Shown one piece after another: positions 1 to 8,672 of a DNA stretch of 64,000 bases (positions are counted from its first letter, which is position 1; every line of letters starts with the position of its first letter). Under the pieces are notes generated by a model. It was not told where the DNA came from, did not search any database, and worked only from the letters and a program-made list of their open reading frames with translations. The DNA lies in NCBI RefSeq assembly GCF_007748195.1, contig NZ_CP037920.1, positions 5,609,800 through 5,673,799 of the forward strand, read 5' to 3'. The translations under genes and the position numbers were made by a program. This stretch comes from Gimesia aquarii (GTDB lineage: Bacteria; Planctomycetota; Planctomycetia; Planctomycetales; Planctomycetaceae).

Positions 1-113
1 CTACGATTGACGGCAAGCCCAACTTCAGCAACCGCACTTCCCCCTGGTGTGTAGCGAACCTGAGGATCTCGTGTTAAATTACCGACTAAAATTACTTTGT
101 TAAAACTGGCCAT
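1..113 (-). CDS. ssb: Single-stranded DNA-binding protein, N-terminal part
   Basis: The first 37 codons read from an ATG at 113 down to the window edge. They give an N-terminus starting [18 protein letters not shown], followed by VRYTPGG and a hydrophobic VAEVGLAV strand. This is the start of the OB fold of bacterial SSB, which coats single-stranded DNA in replication, repair and recombination. The gene follows rpsF on the same strand with a gap of about 93 bases, matching the common rpsF-ssb order. The rest of the OB fold and the acidic C-terminal tail lie outside the window, so the gene is cut by the edge, not broken. Confidence 0.9.
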   Translation of the reverse strand, partial: MASFNKVILVGNLTRDPQVRYTPGGSAVAEVGLAVNR

Positions 114-206
114 CACCGGCCTCCCTGAAACAAAATGTTCTGAGCTTGAACTCTCTGAAAGAACGATATTCAAAAACGATGCAAAAAGAAGAAATGACAA
201 TGATTA

Positions 207-659
207 TTATTCGTCGACGTCATCAATTGCATCATAATCGGGAGCTTCCAGATCAATATCAACTTTTTCTTCTTTCACTTCTTCAATCGGTTGCGGTTCA
301 GCAGATGTTGCAGGATCAATTGCGGCTACCATCGCATCAAACAAAGTTAGTGGTTGTTTGATCACAAGCTGACGAATAACAATATCGCTCAGATGACAAG
401 CACGAGTAATGATATCCATCCCACTGCCAGGCATTTTGAAATAAACCAGGTAGTGCAGCCCTTTCATGTGCCCTTCAATTTCATAGGCAAGCTTCCCATC
501 CTGCCAGGGACGGTGAGCTACGACTTCTGCACCTGCTTTTTCCAAAATTTCCATCAAGTGGGAAATGGTTCCTTCGTGATCAGCAGCAAACTTGCCACTG
601 TCCAATAAGAACATTCCTTCATAATTGACCATAACCGCTTTTTTTTCTGCTACAGACAA
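207..659 (-). CDS. rpsF: 30S ribosomal protein S6
   Basis: The 150-residue product matches S6. VNYEGMFLLDSGKF corresponds to the first beta strand, and the core carries RPWQDGKLAYEIEGHMKG and HYLVYFKM, the typical S6 'grea-tyr' region. S6 binds 16S rRNA in the central domain together with S18. Two features are longer than usual. There are about nine extra residues before the position where S6 normally starts, and an acidic tail of about 35 residues, rich in Glu and Asp, follows the core; S6 tails of variable length are known. The gene lies between pth and ssb on the same strand, consistent with a translation/replication operon. Confidence 0.93.
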   Translation of the reverse strand: MSVAEKKAVMVNYEGMFLLDSGKFAADHEGTISHLMEILEKAGAEVVAHRPWQDGKLAYEIEGHMKGLHYLVYFKMPGSGMDIITRACHLSDIVIRQLVIKQPLTLFDAMVAAIDPATSAEPQPIEEVKEEKVDIDLEAPDYDAIDDVDE

Positions 660-762
660 GACTTTTCTCCCGAAATAATTTGGCCCGCTTTCTGGCCAGA
701 TTGACGATCAAATTCTCATTTTATGTTAATTATACCAGCCGGTTGAAAATCAAACCGGGACA

Positions 763-1332
763 TCATGATTCAGGTGCGTTTACCTGATTCATGGCAATTT
801 CAAGACCATTTTGAACCCAACACTCAATCCCACTTGCAGCAGAATGTACTGCCTGAGTGATGAGCTCAGATTCATTAGATGCAAAACGCCCCAATACATA
901 ATCCGCGCCTGAAAAACCCGCGGGCGGTCGTCCCACACCAATTCTTAGTCGTGGAATGTCCTGGGTATTCAAACTTTGAATGATGTTTTGTAAACCTTTT
1001 TGACCACCGGCCGAACCAGCTCCCCGCAAGCGAAGCCGTCCAACTGGTAAGTTCATATCATCACAAACTACCATTAAATCAGTCGAGGGTAGTTTGAAAA
1101 ACTTTACCAAAGCCGCGACACAGCGGCCACTTAAATTCATAAAAGTTTGCGGTGCAACCAGTAAAACCTTCTCATCCGCAAACGAAAACTCACCCACCTC
1201 TGCCTCAAATTGACTCTTGAAACTGGATATGTTATGCCAGCCCGCCAATTCAGACAGAACGTCAAAACCAACATTGTGGCGCGTTCGCTCGTATTTTTTA
1301 CCGGGGTTTCCCAGCCCTACGACCACTTTCAC
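763..1332 (-). CDS. pth: Peptidyl-tRNA hydrolase
   Basis: The 189-residue protein begins MKVVVGLGNPGKKYERTRHN, the diagnostic N-terminus of bacterial Pth, with the catalytic His at residue 19 or 20 of the family (here in RTRHNVGF). It also has PQTFMNLSGR and the DDMNLPVGRLRLR segment with the conserved Asp. The enzyme releases peptides from prematurely dissociated peptidyl-tRNA in the cytosol and is essential in most bacteria. Length is normal for the family. It sits directly downstream of rplY with about 53 bases between, and upstream of rpsF; rplY-pth is a very common pairing. Confidence 0.95.
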   Translation of the reverse strand: MKVVVGLGNPGKKYERTRHNVGFDVLSELAGWHNISSFKSQFEAEVGEFSFADEKVLLVAPQTFMNLSGRCVAALVKFFKLPSTDLMVVCDDMNLPVGRLRLRGAGSAGGQKGLQNIIQSLNTQDIPRLRIGVGRPPAGFSGADYVLGRFASNESELITQAVHSAASGIECWVQNGLEIAMNQVNAPES

Positions 1333-1385
1333 AGCACCACCTGTTAGACATTTGACTCAAGCTATATTTAGTATTCTCCCAATAA

Positions 1386-1997
1386 CTATTCTGCTGTTAC
1401 CTCGGGAGTTTCTTCTTCTGTCGCTACGACTTCCTCTTCTCCCTTAGGAGCAATCACATGGACTACGACCTGATCTTCGGGATGGTGTAGTTTGGCCCCA
1501 CGAGGCACCTCCACATCACTAATGTGAATTGAATCACCAATCTCCAGTGTGTTGATACGAATCGAAATGTTGTCCGGAATATTATGGGCCAAACAGTCCA
1601 ACTCCAGGGAGTGCAAAGGCTGCTCCAGCACGCCACCAGACGTAACTCCAGGCGAAGTTCCTCGCAATCGAACCTGAACTTCAACGGTCACACGTTCTGA
1701 AGCATTAATACGCATCAGATCCACGTGTAATATTTGGTTACCGAAGGTATCCCATTGGATGTCCCTCAGCATTGTTTCTTCGACTTGACCATCCAGATCA
1801 ATTTCAAAAACCCGTTCACGGTTCTTGATGAGATTCTGCAAATCAGTATCTTCGACGCTAATATGGGCAGGCTCCTGACCATGGCCATAGACGACAGCAG
1901 GAATTCGGCCCGCTCGACGCACTCGGTTACTTTCAATCGACCCTAATTTATCCCGCTTGAAAGCACTGATTTTCTGCAAAACAAAATCGTCTGACAT
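1386..1997 (-). CDS. rplY: 50S ribosomal protein L25 (Ctc/TL5 type)
   Basis: The 203-residue product has an N-terminal L25 domain that binds 5S rRNA (residues about 8-100, with RRAGRIPAVVYGHGQEP) and a C-terminal beta domain typical of the long Ctc/TL5 form (residues about 101-190, with LECLAHNIPDNISI-like sequence). An acidic tail rich in Glu and Thr follows. The long form is usual outside gamma-proteobacteria. It begins the minus-strand cluster rplY-pth-rpsF-ssb. In many genomes prs lies just upstream, but here the upstream 650 bases hold no such gene. Confidence 0.93.
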   Translation of the reverse strand: MSDDFVLQKISAFKRDKLGSIESNRVRRAGRIPAVVYGHGQEPAHISVEDTDLQNLIKNRERVFEIDLDGQVEETMLRDIQWDTFGNQILHVDLMRINASERVTVEVQVRLRGTSPGVTSGGVLEQPLHSLELDCLAHNIPDNISIRINTLEIGDSIHISDVEVPRGAKLHHPEDQVVVHVIAPKGEEEVVATEEETPEVTAE

Positions 1998-2654
1998 TTC
2001 CCAACATTCCTAAAGTAGCAATCCGACTTAAGATGCGAATTAACTCTACCAATAAAGATATTTTGACTCTATAAACCTAACAATATGTGTTTAAGCCCTT
2101 GGATGGCCGGCAAATTCCTCAAAGTCAAGCGTTACCGACCTGGGTAAGTAAGTGGTTGTATTTGCTTGTGACTTCAGGTGTAAACACAGTGTTCCAAGCC
2201 AGAACTTCTGGCCGGTCTTTCACTAATTTGTGATAGTTGAAGCGTGCAAAAATAACTTCCCGCAAGGAAATCTGCAACCGATTCCCGCCCCTATCTTCGT
2301 TGAAAGTCATAAGACAGCCTGATTTTTCTGATTTCTTTCACACCATACAAGCCCCCTCTGTTGCATTTCTACTTCATGACCAATCCGAAAACTATACATT
2401 TAGACACATTTATACTACAATAACTATAGTAATGAGCCCAAAATAACGTAGTCATAAAGCGAAAGAGTCTTAGAATCCACTAGTTTACGTATTGGCTCAA
2501 TGAAAACAGGCTGTAGAATAGAAAAGTGTTCTTGAGAATAAGCAAATCTCCCGAATCTTAAATATAAAAGTCACCTTGGGATCAACGACCTGTTTACCAG
2601 CAGCAGTGCTGATATGATTCATTTGGACCTGTCATGAGTCCAGAAGGCTAGCTG
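1998..2654. other. Intergenic region between divergent rplY and the PQQ/TPR gene
   Basis: About 650 bases separate the divergent starts of rplY (minus) and the large PQQ gene (plus), so promoters for both should lie here. The only reading frame that looks at all protein-like is a 61-codon one on the minus strand, 2310 down to 2125. Its residues include Trp, several Tyr and a segment reading SLREVIFARFNYHKL. It has no convincing ribosome binding site and I recognise no family, so I do not call it a gene. The part from 2380 to 2650 is AT-rich with no clear feature. Confidence 0.4.
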
Positions 2655-5600
2655 ATGCATTCATTTAATCGAATTCTGATCATTGCCCTGATTGTCTCAA
2701 CCTGCCAGGCCTTTCCACAAATGACTCATGCGCAGGCAGCTGACGAGAAAGACGAAGTCTTTGAGCACAATAAACCCAACCAACAAGCTAAGCCTCTCAA
2801 TGAATTAAAAAAGATCATTCAAGGCTGGTTCGGCCAAGCCAAGCCGGCTCGAGTGCAGTTGGCGAGTCCGGCCACAAAATCAAAAAACCATGCCCACTAT
2901 CGTTTCCCTCAAGACCTGGAACAGGAACGGCGATTCAAAAGAGCTCAACAACTGATTGATGATCAACAATGGGAACCAGCCCGCGAAAAATTGCAACTGA
3001 TGCTTGAAAACAGCCTCAATCTCCCAGTCCATGTAAAGGGCGATCGTTCTTTAATCACTGATCGGGAATTGATTTATCAGCTTCTGGAACTTTTACCTGC
3101 TGAACAGCGTGAGAAATTCAATCGCCAGTATAACGCGTTGGCAGAAAAACTTTTTACCGATGCGCAATTAAATCAGGCGTCTCCAGAAATCTATGCGGAG
3201 ATTGCAACTCGATTCGCTACGACCGCTTCTGGCTTTAAGGCAATGAACTACCTGGTTTCTTATCATATAGACCGGGGTGAATTTGGTCTGGCTGAACAAT
3301 ACATACAACGGCTATTCAAATATCGAGCGCCGATTACGGAATCTTCTCAATGGAGAACCAAGGCAGCCTTTGTTCTTAAACAAACGGGAAAACAATCGCT
3401 GATCGCGGAATTATTGAACTCCGGAAGAGACGCAACACAAACAGATGAGGCAATCGAAATCGCAGGCAGCCTCCAAATTCCACAAGAATGGTTGAGCAAG
3501 CAAGTCGTCCTCAACCTGGCTTCGAACCTGCTGCTCGATGAATGGCCGATGCTGTTAGGATCCCCCAACCGCTCTGCACGTGCACAGAACGCAGACCCAC
3601 TCCTGATACCCCGCTGGTCATCACTCATCACTTCAAATCATTCAATCCAATCGCAATTAAAACTCATTCAGGAAGATTTACAAAGTTTAAATCGCGCGAC
3701 TATCCCAGCGCTGCCTCCATTGGCGATCAACGGGAAAATTGTTTTCCGAACTCTGAAGGGGGTTCAGGTTCTCGATGCCAAAACAGGAACTCCCCTTTGG
3801 GAGTCCTCTCTCGAAAACTCTCCGGAAGCATCATACATTACTTCACGATTAAAAGGAGTGAATGTCCCTCAAGCACGCGGTCTGTTTGATCCCGTTCCCG
3901 AGAATCAGGCCTTGGCTTCTTACAATGGAACAAATCCAGACCATCACGCATTGACCAACTTAATCTTTAGAAATGCCAACTGGGGTAGCCAGAGTAGTGA
4001 TGGCCAACACCTATTTATCATTGAGAACATGCGATTGAACTTTCAATCTTCTTCGTATCGTAGTTTTAACCGCTTTGGTCGAAGGAACAATTCGTCGCAA
4101 CGCACTTTGTGGTCATCAAATCAAATCGTCGCCTATGATCTAAATTCGGGACAACCGGTCTGGAAAGTGGGTGGCACAAAATTCGACGAACCCTTTGACC
4201 TGCCTCTAGCGGGAACGTTTTTCTTTGGAGCACCAACGCCAGCAGGCAACGAACTATATGTAGTAGGCGAACGAGATCGGGAAATTCGTGTTTATGCTCT
4301 TGATCCACAAACTGGTGAAGAACGCTGGTCTCAACAGATCGGCAATCCAGACCAGGACATTGAAACCGATATGGTCAGACGCTGGTGGATTGCCCCCATT
4401 GCCGTCGATCAAGGGGTACTGATCTGCCCCACAAACATTGGTTTACTGACAGCCATTGATCGACTGAATCACTCAATCCTCTGGTCGACACAATATGTCA
4501 ATGTACCTTCGAACTATTCCGGGAATCGATTTAACCGTATTAACCAGACAGCCGTTGAAACGCTTGGCCAACGCTGGTGCCCCTCAGCTCCTGTGATTTC
4601 CAAAAACAAAGTGATTTATACCCCACCCGATGAAAAAGCTCTGATTTGTCTGGATTTAATCACGGGAGTCCCATCTTGGACAAAACGGGCTAAAGAAACA
4701 TCTCAGTATTTAGCAGGTGTTGTAGATGATCAAATTCTGCTGGTTGGTTTGAATGGAGTCACATCGATTTCTCTGACAAACGGCAAAAAGATATGGAACA
4801 CAACATTCCAAGGTTCAGCTGGCCCCCCTTCCGGACAGTCTGTGATCGCTGACAAACGTTTGCATGTTCCGTTGCAAAGTGGCCAGGTATGGACGTTTGA
4901 CGTCAACTCGGGAAAGGTGATTGACAAAATCTACAACGCCAAAGATGCACAGCGTTTAGGTAATTTGATTATTTATGAAGGACAATTCCTGTCGCTCAGC
5001 GCGTCTGGCCTGGTCAGCTATGAACAAAAACAGACTTTCGAAGCAGAAATCAAGCAGATCAAACAACAAGACTCCCAAAGCTCATTAGCACTGTATAAAG
5101 AATCTGAATTATTAATGATGAGCCATCGCTATCAGGATGCGCTCGCCCAACTTCAACAAATTGACATACAGCAGCTTCCCGCCAAGCTTCAGAATAGCTT
5201 TCATCATTTAATCGTGAATTGCTTGAGTTCCTTAATTCGATCTGATTTTCATAAATATGACCGGCTCGTTGACCAGCTAGGCCAACATGTCCGTTCAGAG
5301 AAAGAACGCATCGAACTGAAAAGATTATTAATAGAGCGATTCATTGCCAGACAACAGTATGCAGAAGCCTTTGATCTGATATTGGAATTAGCCAATGCCC
5401 CTGAAGAAACGTTTTTTCAAACTGCGAATACGGAATTACGTCTTGACTCTTGGCTAGCCAGTAAAGCCTTGGAACTCTGGGATCAAGCAGGCCCCTCAAA
5501 CCGTGAACAGATTACTTCGAAAATTAGCTTAAGAGCGCAACAAATCTTAGGCGCTGAACTATTACAGCAAGAACGGTTTCTCAGTCAATTTGGATTTCAT

Positions 5601-7352
5601 GATGCCGCGCTTCCTGTTCTGGAACAATTAATCGAATCATCGCTGCAATCTGATCAGTTCTATGAAGCAGAATTGTTGCTCACTCGGCTAATGAAACATA
5701 AAAGCCCACATATTTCAGCGCAAGCGCTAACCCGCATGGTAGATCTTTGTCTGAAATTCAATTTGAATCAGGATGCGGGATATTACCTGGATCAACTTGC
5801 GCAATACGACCAGAGTTTGACAATTTCGGAAAATAAAACCATTGATCAATTTCTGGATCAGAAGCAAAACAGGTTGAATTCCAATCTCAAAAAAAACAGA
5901 CAGGATCCCTGGCAACCTCAAAAACTCAAACTGATTGTTGCAGGCTCAGACCGATCACAGTCCAGGTATTATTCTTCCAGAAGAGTTGCACTTAATACGA
6001 AAGCGTCTAGTTTACCTTTCTATCAATCGAGGACACTTGCAGTCAGTTCAAAAGAAAACCGACTGATAATGAGCACACCATCTAATAATCGATTAATCTG
6101 GTCGACGCCTTTACGGTCTTCATTTGGGTCACGTTCATCGAGTCTTAATGAAAGCGAAATTGTAGGCCATAACTTAATACTACAACATCGTGACATGCTA
6201 CACTTTTACAACCTGGTCGATCAGAAACTGATCTGGAGTAAGAAGCTGGAGAAAGAACAAACCAACCGTTATTACTCAAATTCCTATACTCGGCTACGTC
6301 CGGCTCACCTGGCGAATGCAACAACGCTCCTACACCAGCATCATCCTTCTGTAGCAGTACGAACCATAGGGATGATTGCCGCTGCCAATGAAGACTACAC
6401 TTGTTATTACAACCGCCGAAAGATCGTGCTCGTTGATACGAGAACCGGAAAAGTACGTTGGACTCATGAGAACTTCGATCAAGATACCAGAGTTCTTGGC
6501 GATGACCGACTGATCTATCTGGTCACTCGAGATCGAGTCACCAGAAAAATCCTACGTGTCAGCGATGGACAACCGACAGATTTAAAAAACATAAATCACT
6601 CTCTCCGAAATGCCATTTATCAAAACGATTCTGCATTTGTTGCAATTGAAGCGGAGTCAAACGGAAAGAAAAAAGAGCAAATATCCATCTATAGCTTTTA
6701 TTCACAGTCAACAGAAGATCTCTGGAATCTGGATTTCCCCAAAGACTCTCTCTTTGGAATTTTTGATTATCATCATCTGTCTGTATTGAGCCCTTCAGGA
6801 GAACTGTTCCTCGTCGATTTACGTACGGGCAAAAAGTCGTCTTTAGAATCCATCCTTCCAGCCGACCTGAAAAAGTATCGAAATTTCTATCTCACTTCAG
6901 ACGAGAAGTACATTTACTTTGTTACCCATTCTCAGTCAAGTAATTCCATTTCTATAAACGCTCCTTCAATACCCATCAATGGCATGCTTCATGTTTTCGA
7001 TCGCCAAACTGGAAAGAAAATTTGGAATCAATCATTTAAGAAACAACATCTGGTTCTAAACACACAAAATCTGTTACCTGTCATTTTACTTGTCTCAAGA
7101 GACTATAAACGTACCGGAAACCGTGCCACCAGTATTGTGCATTTGCAAGCTGTGGATAAGCAAACAGGAAAGAATCTGCTAACCTGGAAAGCGCCCCTTG
7201 GGTCCAATATTCACACAGTTGCAGTAGATCAACAGCAAAAAATCATTGAAATTCTAACACATAATGCACGAATTCGATTATATGATGCAGACAGACTGGC
7301 AAGTGGTGCCCCGGTTGCCCCTGCTCTGAAACAACCACCAGAAAAGAATTAG
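2655..7352 (+). CDS. Giant secreted PQQ-propeller/TPR protein
   Basis: The 1565-residue protein starts with a signal peptide (hydrophobic stretch ILIIALIVSTCQAF, likely cleavage after THAQA) and an AGAAGG ribosome site eight bases before the ATG. Residues about 90-280 are helical and TPR-like. Residues about 340-800 hold PQQ-type beta-propeller blades, with repeated patterns such as LDAKTGTPLWES, LDPQTGEERWSQ and DLITGVPSWTK. A second helical repeat region spans about 800-1090. A second propeller follows at about 1110-1550, with DTRTGKVRWTHEN and DRQTGKKIWNQSF. It should sit in the periplasm or at the surface. Members of the PQQ-repeat fold bind PQQ or act as BamB-like scaffolds; no enzyme assignment is possible here. 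Confidence 0.85.
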   Translation: MHSFNRILIIALIVSTCQAFPQMTHAQAADEKDEVFEHNKPNQQAKPLNELKKIIQGWFGQAKPARVQLASPATKSKNHAHYRFPQDLEQERRFKRAQQLIDDQQWEPAREKLQLMLENSLNLPVHVKGDRSLITDRELIYQLLELLPAEQREKFNRQYNALAEKLFTDAQLNQASPEIYAEIATRFATTASGFKAMNYLVSYHIDRGEFGLAEQYIQRLFKYRAPITESSQWRTKAAFVLKQTGKQSLIAELLNSGRDATQTDEAIEIAGSLQIPQEWLSKQVVLNLASNLLLDEWPMLLGSPNRSARAQNADPLLIPRWSSLITSNHSIQSQLKLIQEDLQSLNRATIPALPPLAINGKIVFRTLKGVQVLDAKTGTPLWESSLENSPEASYITSRLKGVNVPQARGLFDPVPENQALASYNGTNPDHHALTNLIFRNANWGSQSSDGQHLFIIENMRLNFQSSSYRSFNRFGRRNNSSQRTLWSSNQIVAYDLNSGQPVWKVGGTKFDEPFDLPLAGTFFFGAPTPAGNELYVVGERDREIRVYALDPQTGEERWSQQIGNPDQDIETDMVRRWWIAPIAVDQGVLICPTNIGLLTAIDRLNHSILWSTQYVNVPSNYSGNRFNRINQTAVETLGQRWCPSAPVISKNKVIYTPPDEKALICLDLITGVPSWTKRAKETSQYLAGVVDDQILLVGLNGVTSISLTNGKKIWNTTFQGSAGPPSGQSVIADKRLHVPLQSGQVWTFDVNSGKVIDKIYNAKDAQRLGNLIIYEGQFLSLSASGLVSYEQKQTFEAEIKQIKQQDSQSSLALYKESELLMMSHRYQDALAQLQQIDIQQLPAKLQNSFHHLIVNCLSSLIRSDFHKYDRLVDQLGQHVRSEKERIELKRLLIERFIARQQYAEAFDLILELANAPEETFFQTANTELRLDSWLASKALELWDQAGPSNREQITSKISLRAQQILGAELLQQERFLSQFGFHDAALPVLEQLIESSLQSDQFYEAELLLTRLMKHKSPHISAQALTRMVDLCLKFNLNQDAGYYLDQLAQYDQSLTISENKTIDQFLDQKQNRLNSNLKKNRQDPWQPQKLKLIVAGSDRSQSRYYSSRRVALNTKASSLPFYQSRTLAVSSKENRLIMSTPSNNRLIWSTPLRSSFGSRSSSLNESEIVGHNLILQHRDMLHFYNLVDQKLIWSKKLEKEQTNRYYSNSYTRLRPAHLANATTLLHQHHPSVAVRTIGMIAAANEDYTCYYNRRKIVLVDTRTGKVRWTHENFDQDTRVLGDDRLIYLVTRDRVTRKILRVSDGQPTDLKNINHSLRNAIYQNDSAFVAIEAESNGKKKEQISIYSFYSQSTEDLWNLDFPKDSLFGIFDYHHLSVLSPSGELFLVDLRTGKKSSLESILPADLKKYRNFYLTSDEKYIYFVTHSQSSNSISINAPSIPINGMLHVFDRQTGKKIWNQSFKKQHLVLNTQNLLPVILLVSRDYKRTGNRATSIVHLQAVDKQTGKNLLTWKAPLGSNIHTVAVDQQQKIIEILTHNARIRLYDADRLASGAPVAPALKQPPEKN

Positions 7353-7439
7353 AAAATCCACTTGCTAAACAAACTGTCTGAAAATACAATAAAGTGCTTT
7401 CACTACTTCGTCGTTCTCTCCCTACTGAAGAGAGTATAC

Positions 7440-7892
7440 ATGCAACGTGTATTTGTTTTGTTTCTGATTGTTTCTCTCACTCTGCCAGCAGTGCCGGTTT
7501 CGGGCTGTGAGTGTAACCAAAATCAGACAAACCAATCCAATAACTGTTGTTGCAGTAAATTGGATTCAGATCAGATCACGAAAGTCAAATCCTGCTGTTG
7601 TCAAAACTTACAGCAATCTGAAAAACAGCAAACGCAAGGAGTAAGTCGTAAATCCTGCGAGAAAAACAGCTGTCATTGTAAGCAGACACTCTCACAAGTC
7701 GCGACCATCGGTTCTGCGAAATCCACAAAGCTGGCTCGTCAATCCGGCCGAAGCTTCATGACAGTCAATCTGGCTTCTGAGTCTTCGTTCTCTAGTCGGT
7801 CAACGTCTCCCCTCATCGGTGAGGTATCTTCTGCCTGCGGTTCCCACTCCTCAGGGGAGTTTTGCGCGCATTTCTGCCTGTGGTTGATCTAA
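7440..7892 (+). CDS. Cysteine-rich putative lipoprotein
   Basis: I start this at ATG 7440 because the product then begins with a clean signal peptide (RVFVLFLIVSLTLPAVPVSG) followed by Cys23 in a VSGC lipobox-like context; an upstream TTG at 7362 would add 26 residues ahead of it. The mature part has Cys clusters NNCCCSK, KSCCCQN and CEKNSCHCKQ, then a Ser/Thr-rich linker, and ends with CGSHSSGEFCAHFCLWLI. Such dense Cys/His clusters suggest metal binding or multiple disulfides outside the cytoplasm; this is inference, and I recognise no family. It is 87 bases after the PQQ gene and 195 before the YHS-like gene. Confidence 0.6.
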   Translation: MQRVFVLFLIVSLTLPAVPVSGCECNQNQTNQSNNCCCSKLDSDQITKVKSCCCQNLQQSEKQQTQGVSRKSCEKNSCHCKQTLSQVATIGSAKSTKLARQSGRSFMTVNLASESSFSSRSTSPLIGEVSSACGSHSSGEFCAHFCLWLI

Positions 7893-8087
7893 ATCACAAT
7901 TCAAAACCGGATGCATCAGAATCCGTTTCGCATTCTTCAGTTATTTAATTCTGAATCCATGCGCTCTCCTTTTGCTGAAATAAATCGTTTCAACAGGACA
8001 GATTGAACGGTAAATGATTGCATCATAACGTATATTCAAATCTTGATTTTAATCAGTAACACATTTTTTAACTTTTAGGAGAATCCA

Positions 8088-8537
8088 ATGCGTCACGTTT
8101 TATCAATTGCAGCCCTGTTCGCTGTTGTTGCGTTCATGGGTCAAACTAATGCCGCTGATGATGCCAAAAAAGGGAAAGCTCTCTGCCCGGTTGCTGGTAA
8201 GCCTGCCAATCCGAACCAGACAGTTGCTTACAGAGGTGGAAGTGTTTCCCTGTGTTGCGGAGGTTGCAAAGCGAAATTTACTAAAAATCCATCCAAGTAT
8301 GCTGCAAAAGCAAACCTTCAACTTGTTTCAACAGGACAAGCCAAACAGGTGAAATGCCCCTTTGCTGGCAAACCAGTGAATCCCGCTCAATCTGTTACGG
8401 TTGCAGGGACAGAAGTCAAATTCTGCTGTGGCGGATGTAAAGGAAAAGCAGCCAAAGCTGAAGGTGATGCTCAAATTGAGCTGATCTTCAACGATAAATC
8501 ATTTGACAAAGGCTTTAAAGTCACTAAAAAAGAGTAG
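8088..8537 (+). CDS. Secreted protein with two YHS/TRASH-like metal modules
   Basis: The 149-residue protein has a signal peptide ending near residue 22 (MGQTNA) and a good ribosome site, AGGAG. Two copies of a module follow with a 57-residue period. The first has CPVAGKPANP then CCGGCKAKF (Cys33, 56, 57, 60); the second has CPFAGKPVNP then CCGGCKGKA (Cys90, 113, 114, 117). The C-x-x-G-K-P plus CCGGC arrangement resembles YHS/TRASH metal-sensing or metal-carrying domains. A role in binding or trafficking copper or another soft metal in the periplasm is inference. The adjacent upstream gene encodes another Cys-rich exported protein, and a terminator follows. Confidence 0.75.
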   Translation: MRHVLSIAALFAVVAFMGQTNAADDAKKGKALCPVAGKPANPNQTVAYRGGSVSLCCGGCKAKFTKNPSKYAAKANLQLVSTGQAKQVKCPFAGKPVNPAQSVTVAGTEVKFCCGGCKGKAAKAEGDAQIELIFNDKSFDKGFKVTKKE

Positions 8538-8629
8538 TGAAATTTGTTTTGATCTTCATCCCATATACTCTTTGCGGGCCTGCCTCATATGGGATTTGAA
8601 GTCAGAAAGGATTTCACAGTATTTGACTA

Positions 8630-8669
8630 GAGTGGGAGAGTCGTTCGAGACTCTCTCACTCTATTTTTT
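8630..8669 (+). terminator. Rho-independent terminator after the YHS-like gene
   Basis: GAGTGGGAGAGTC and GACTCTCTCACTC form a 13-pair stem with one G-T pair around a short loop, followed by TATTTTTTT. It lies about 90 bases after the stop codon of the YHS-like gene and just before the convergent end of argJ. Confidence 0.85.
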
Positions 8670-8672
8670 TGT

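Noticed and set aside
2125..2310. 61-codon minus-strand frame between rplY and the PQQ gene
   Set aside because: Composition is protein-like but there is no ribosome site or known family; kept only as a remark in the intergenic entry.
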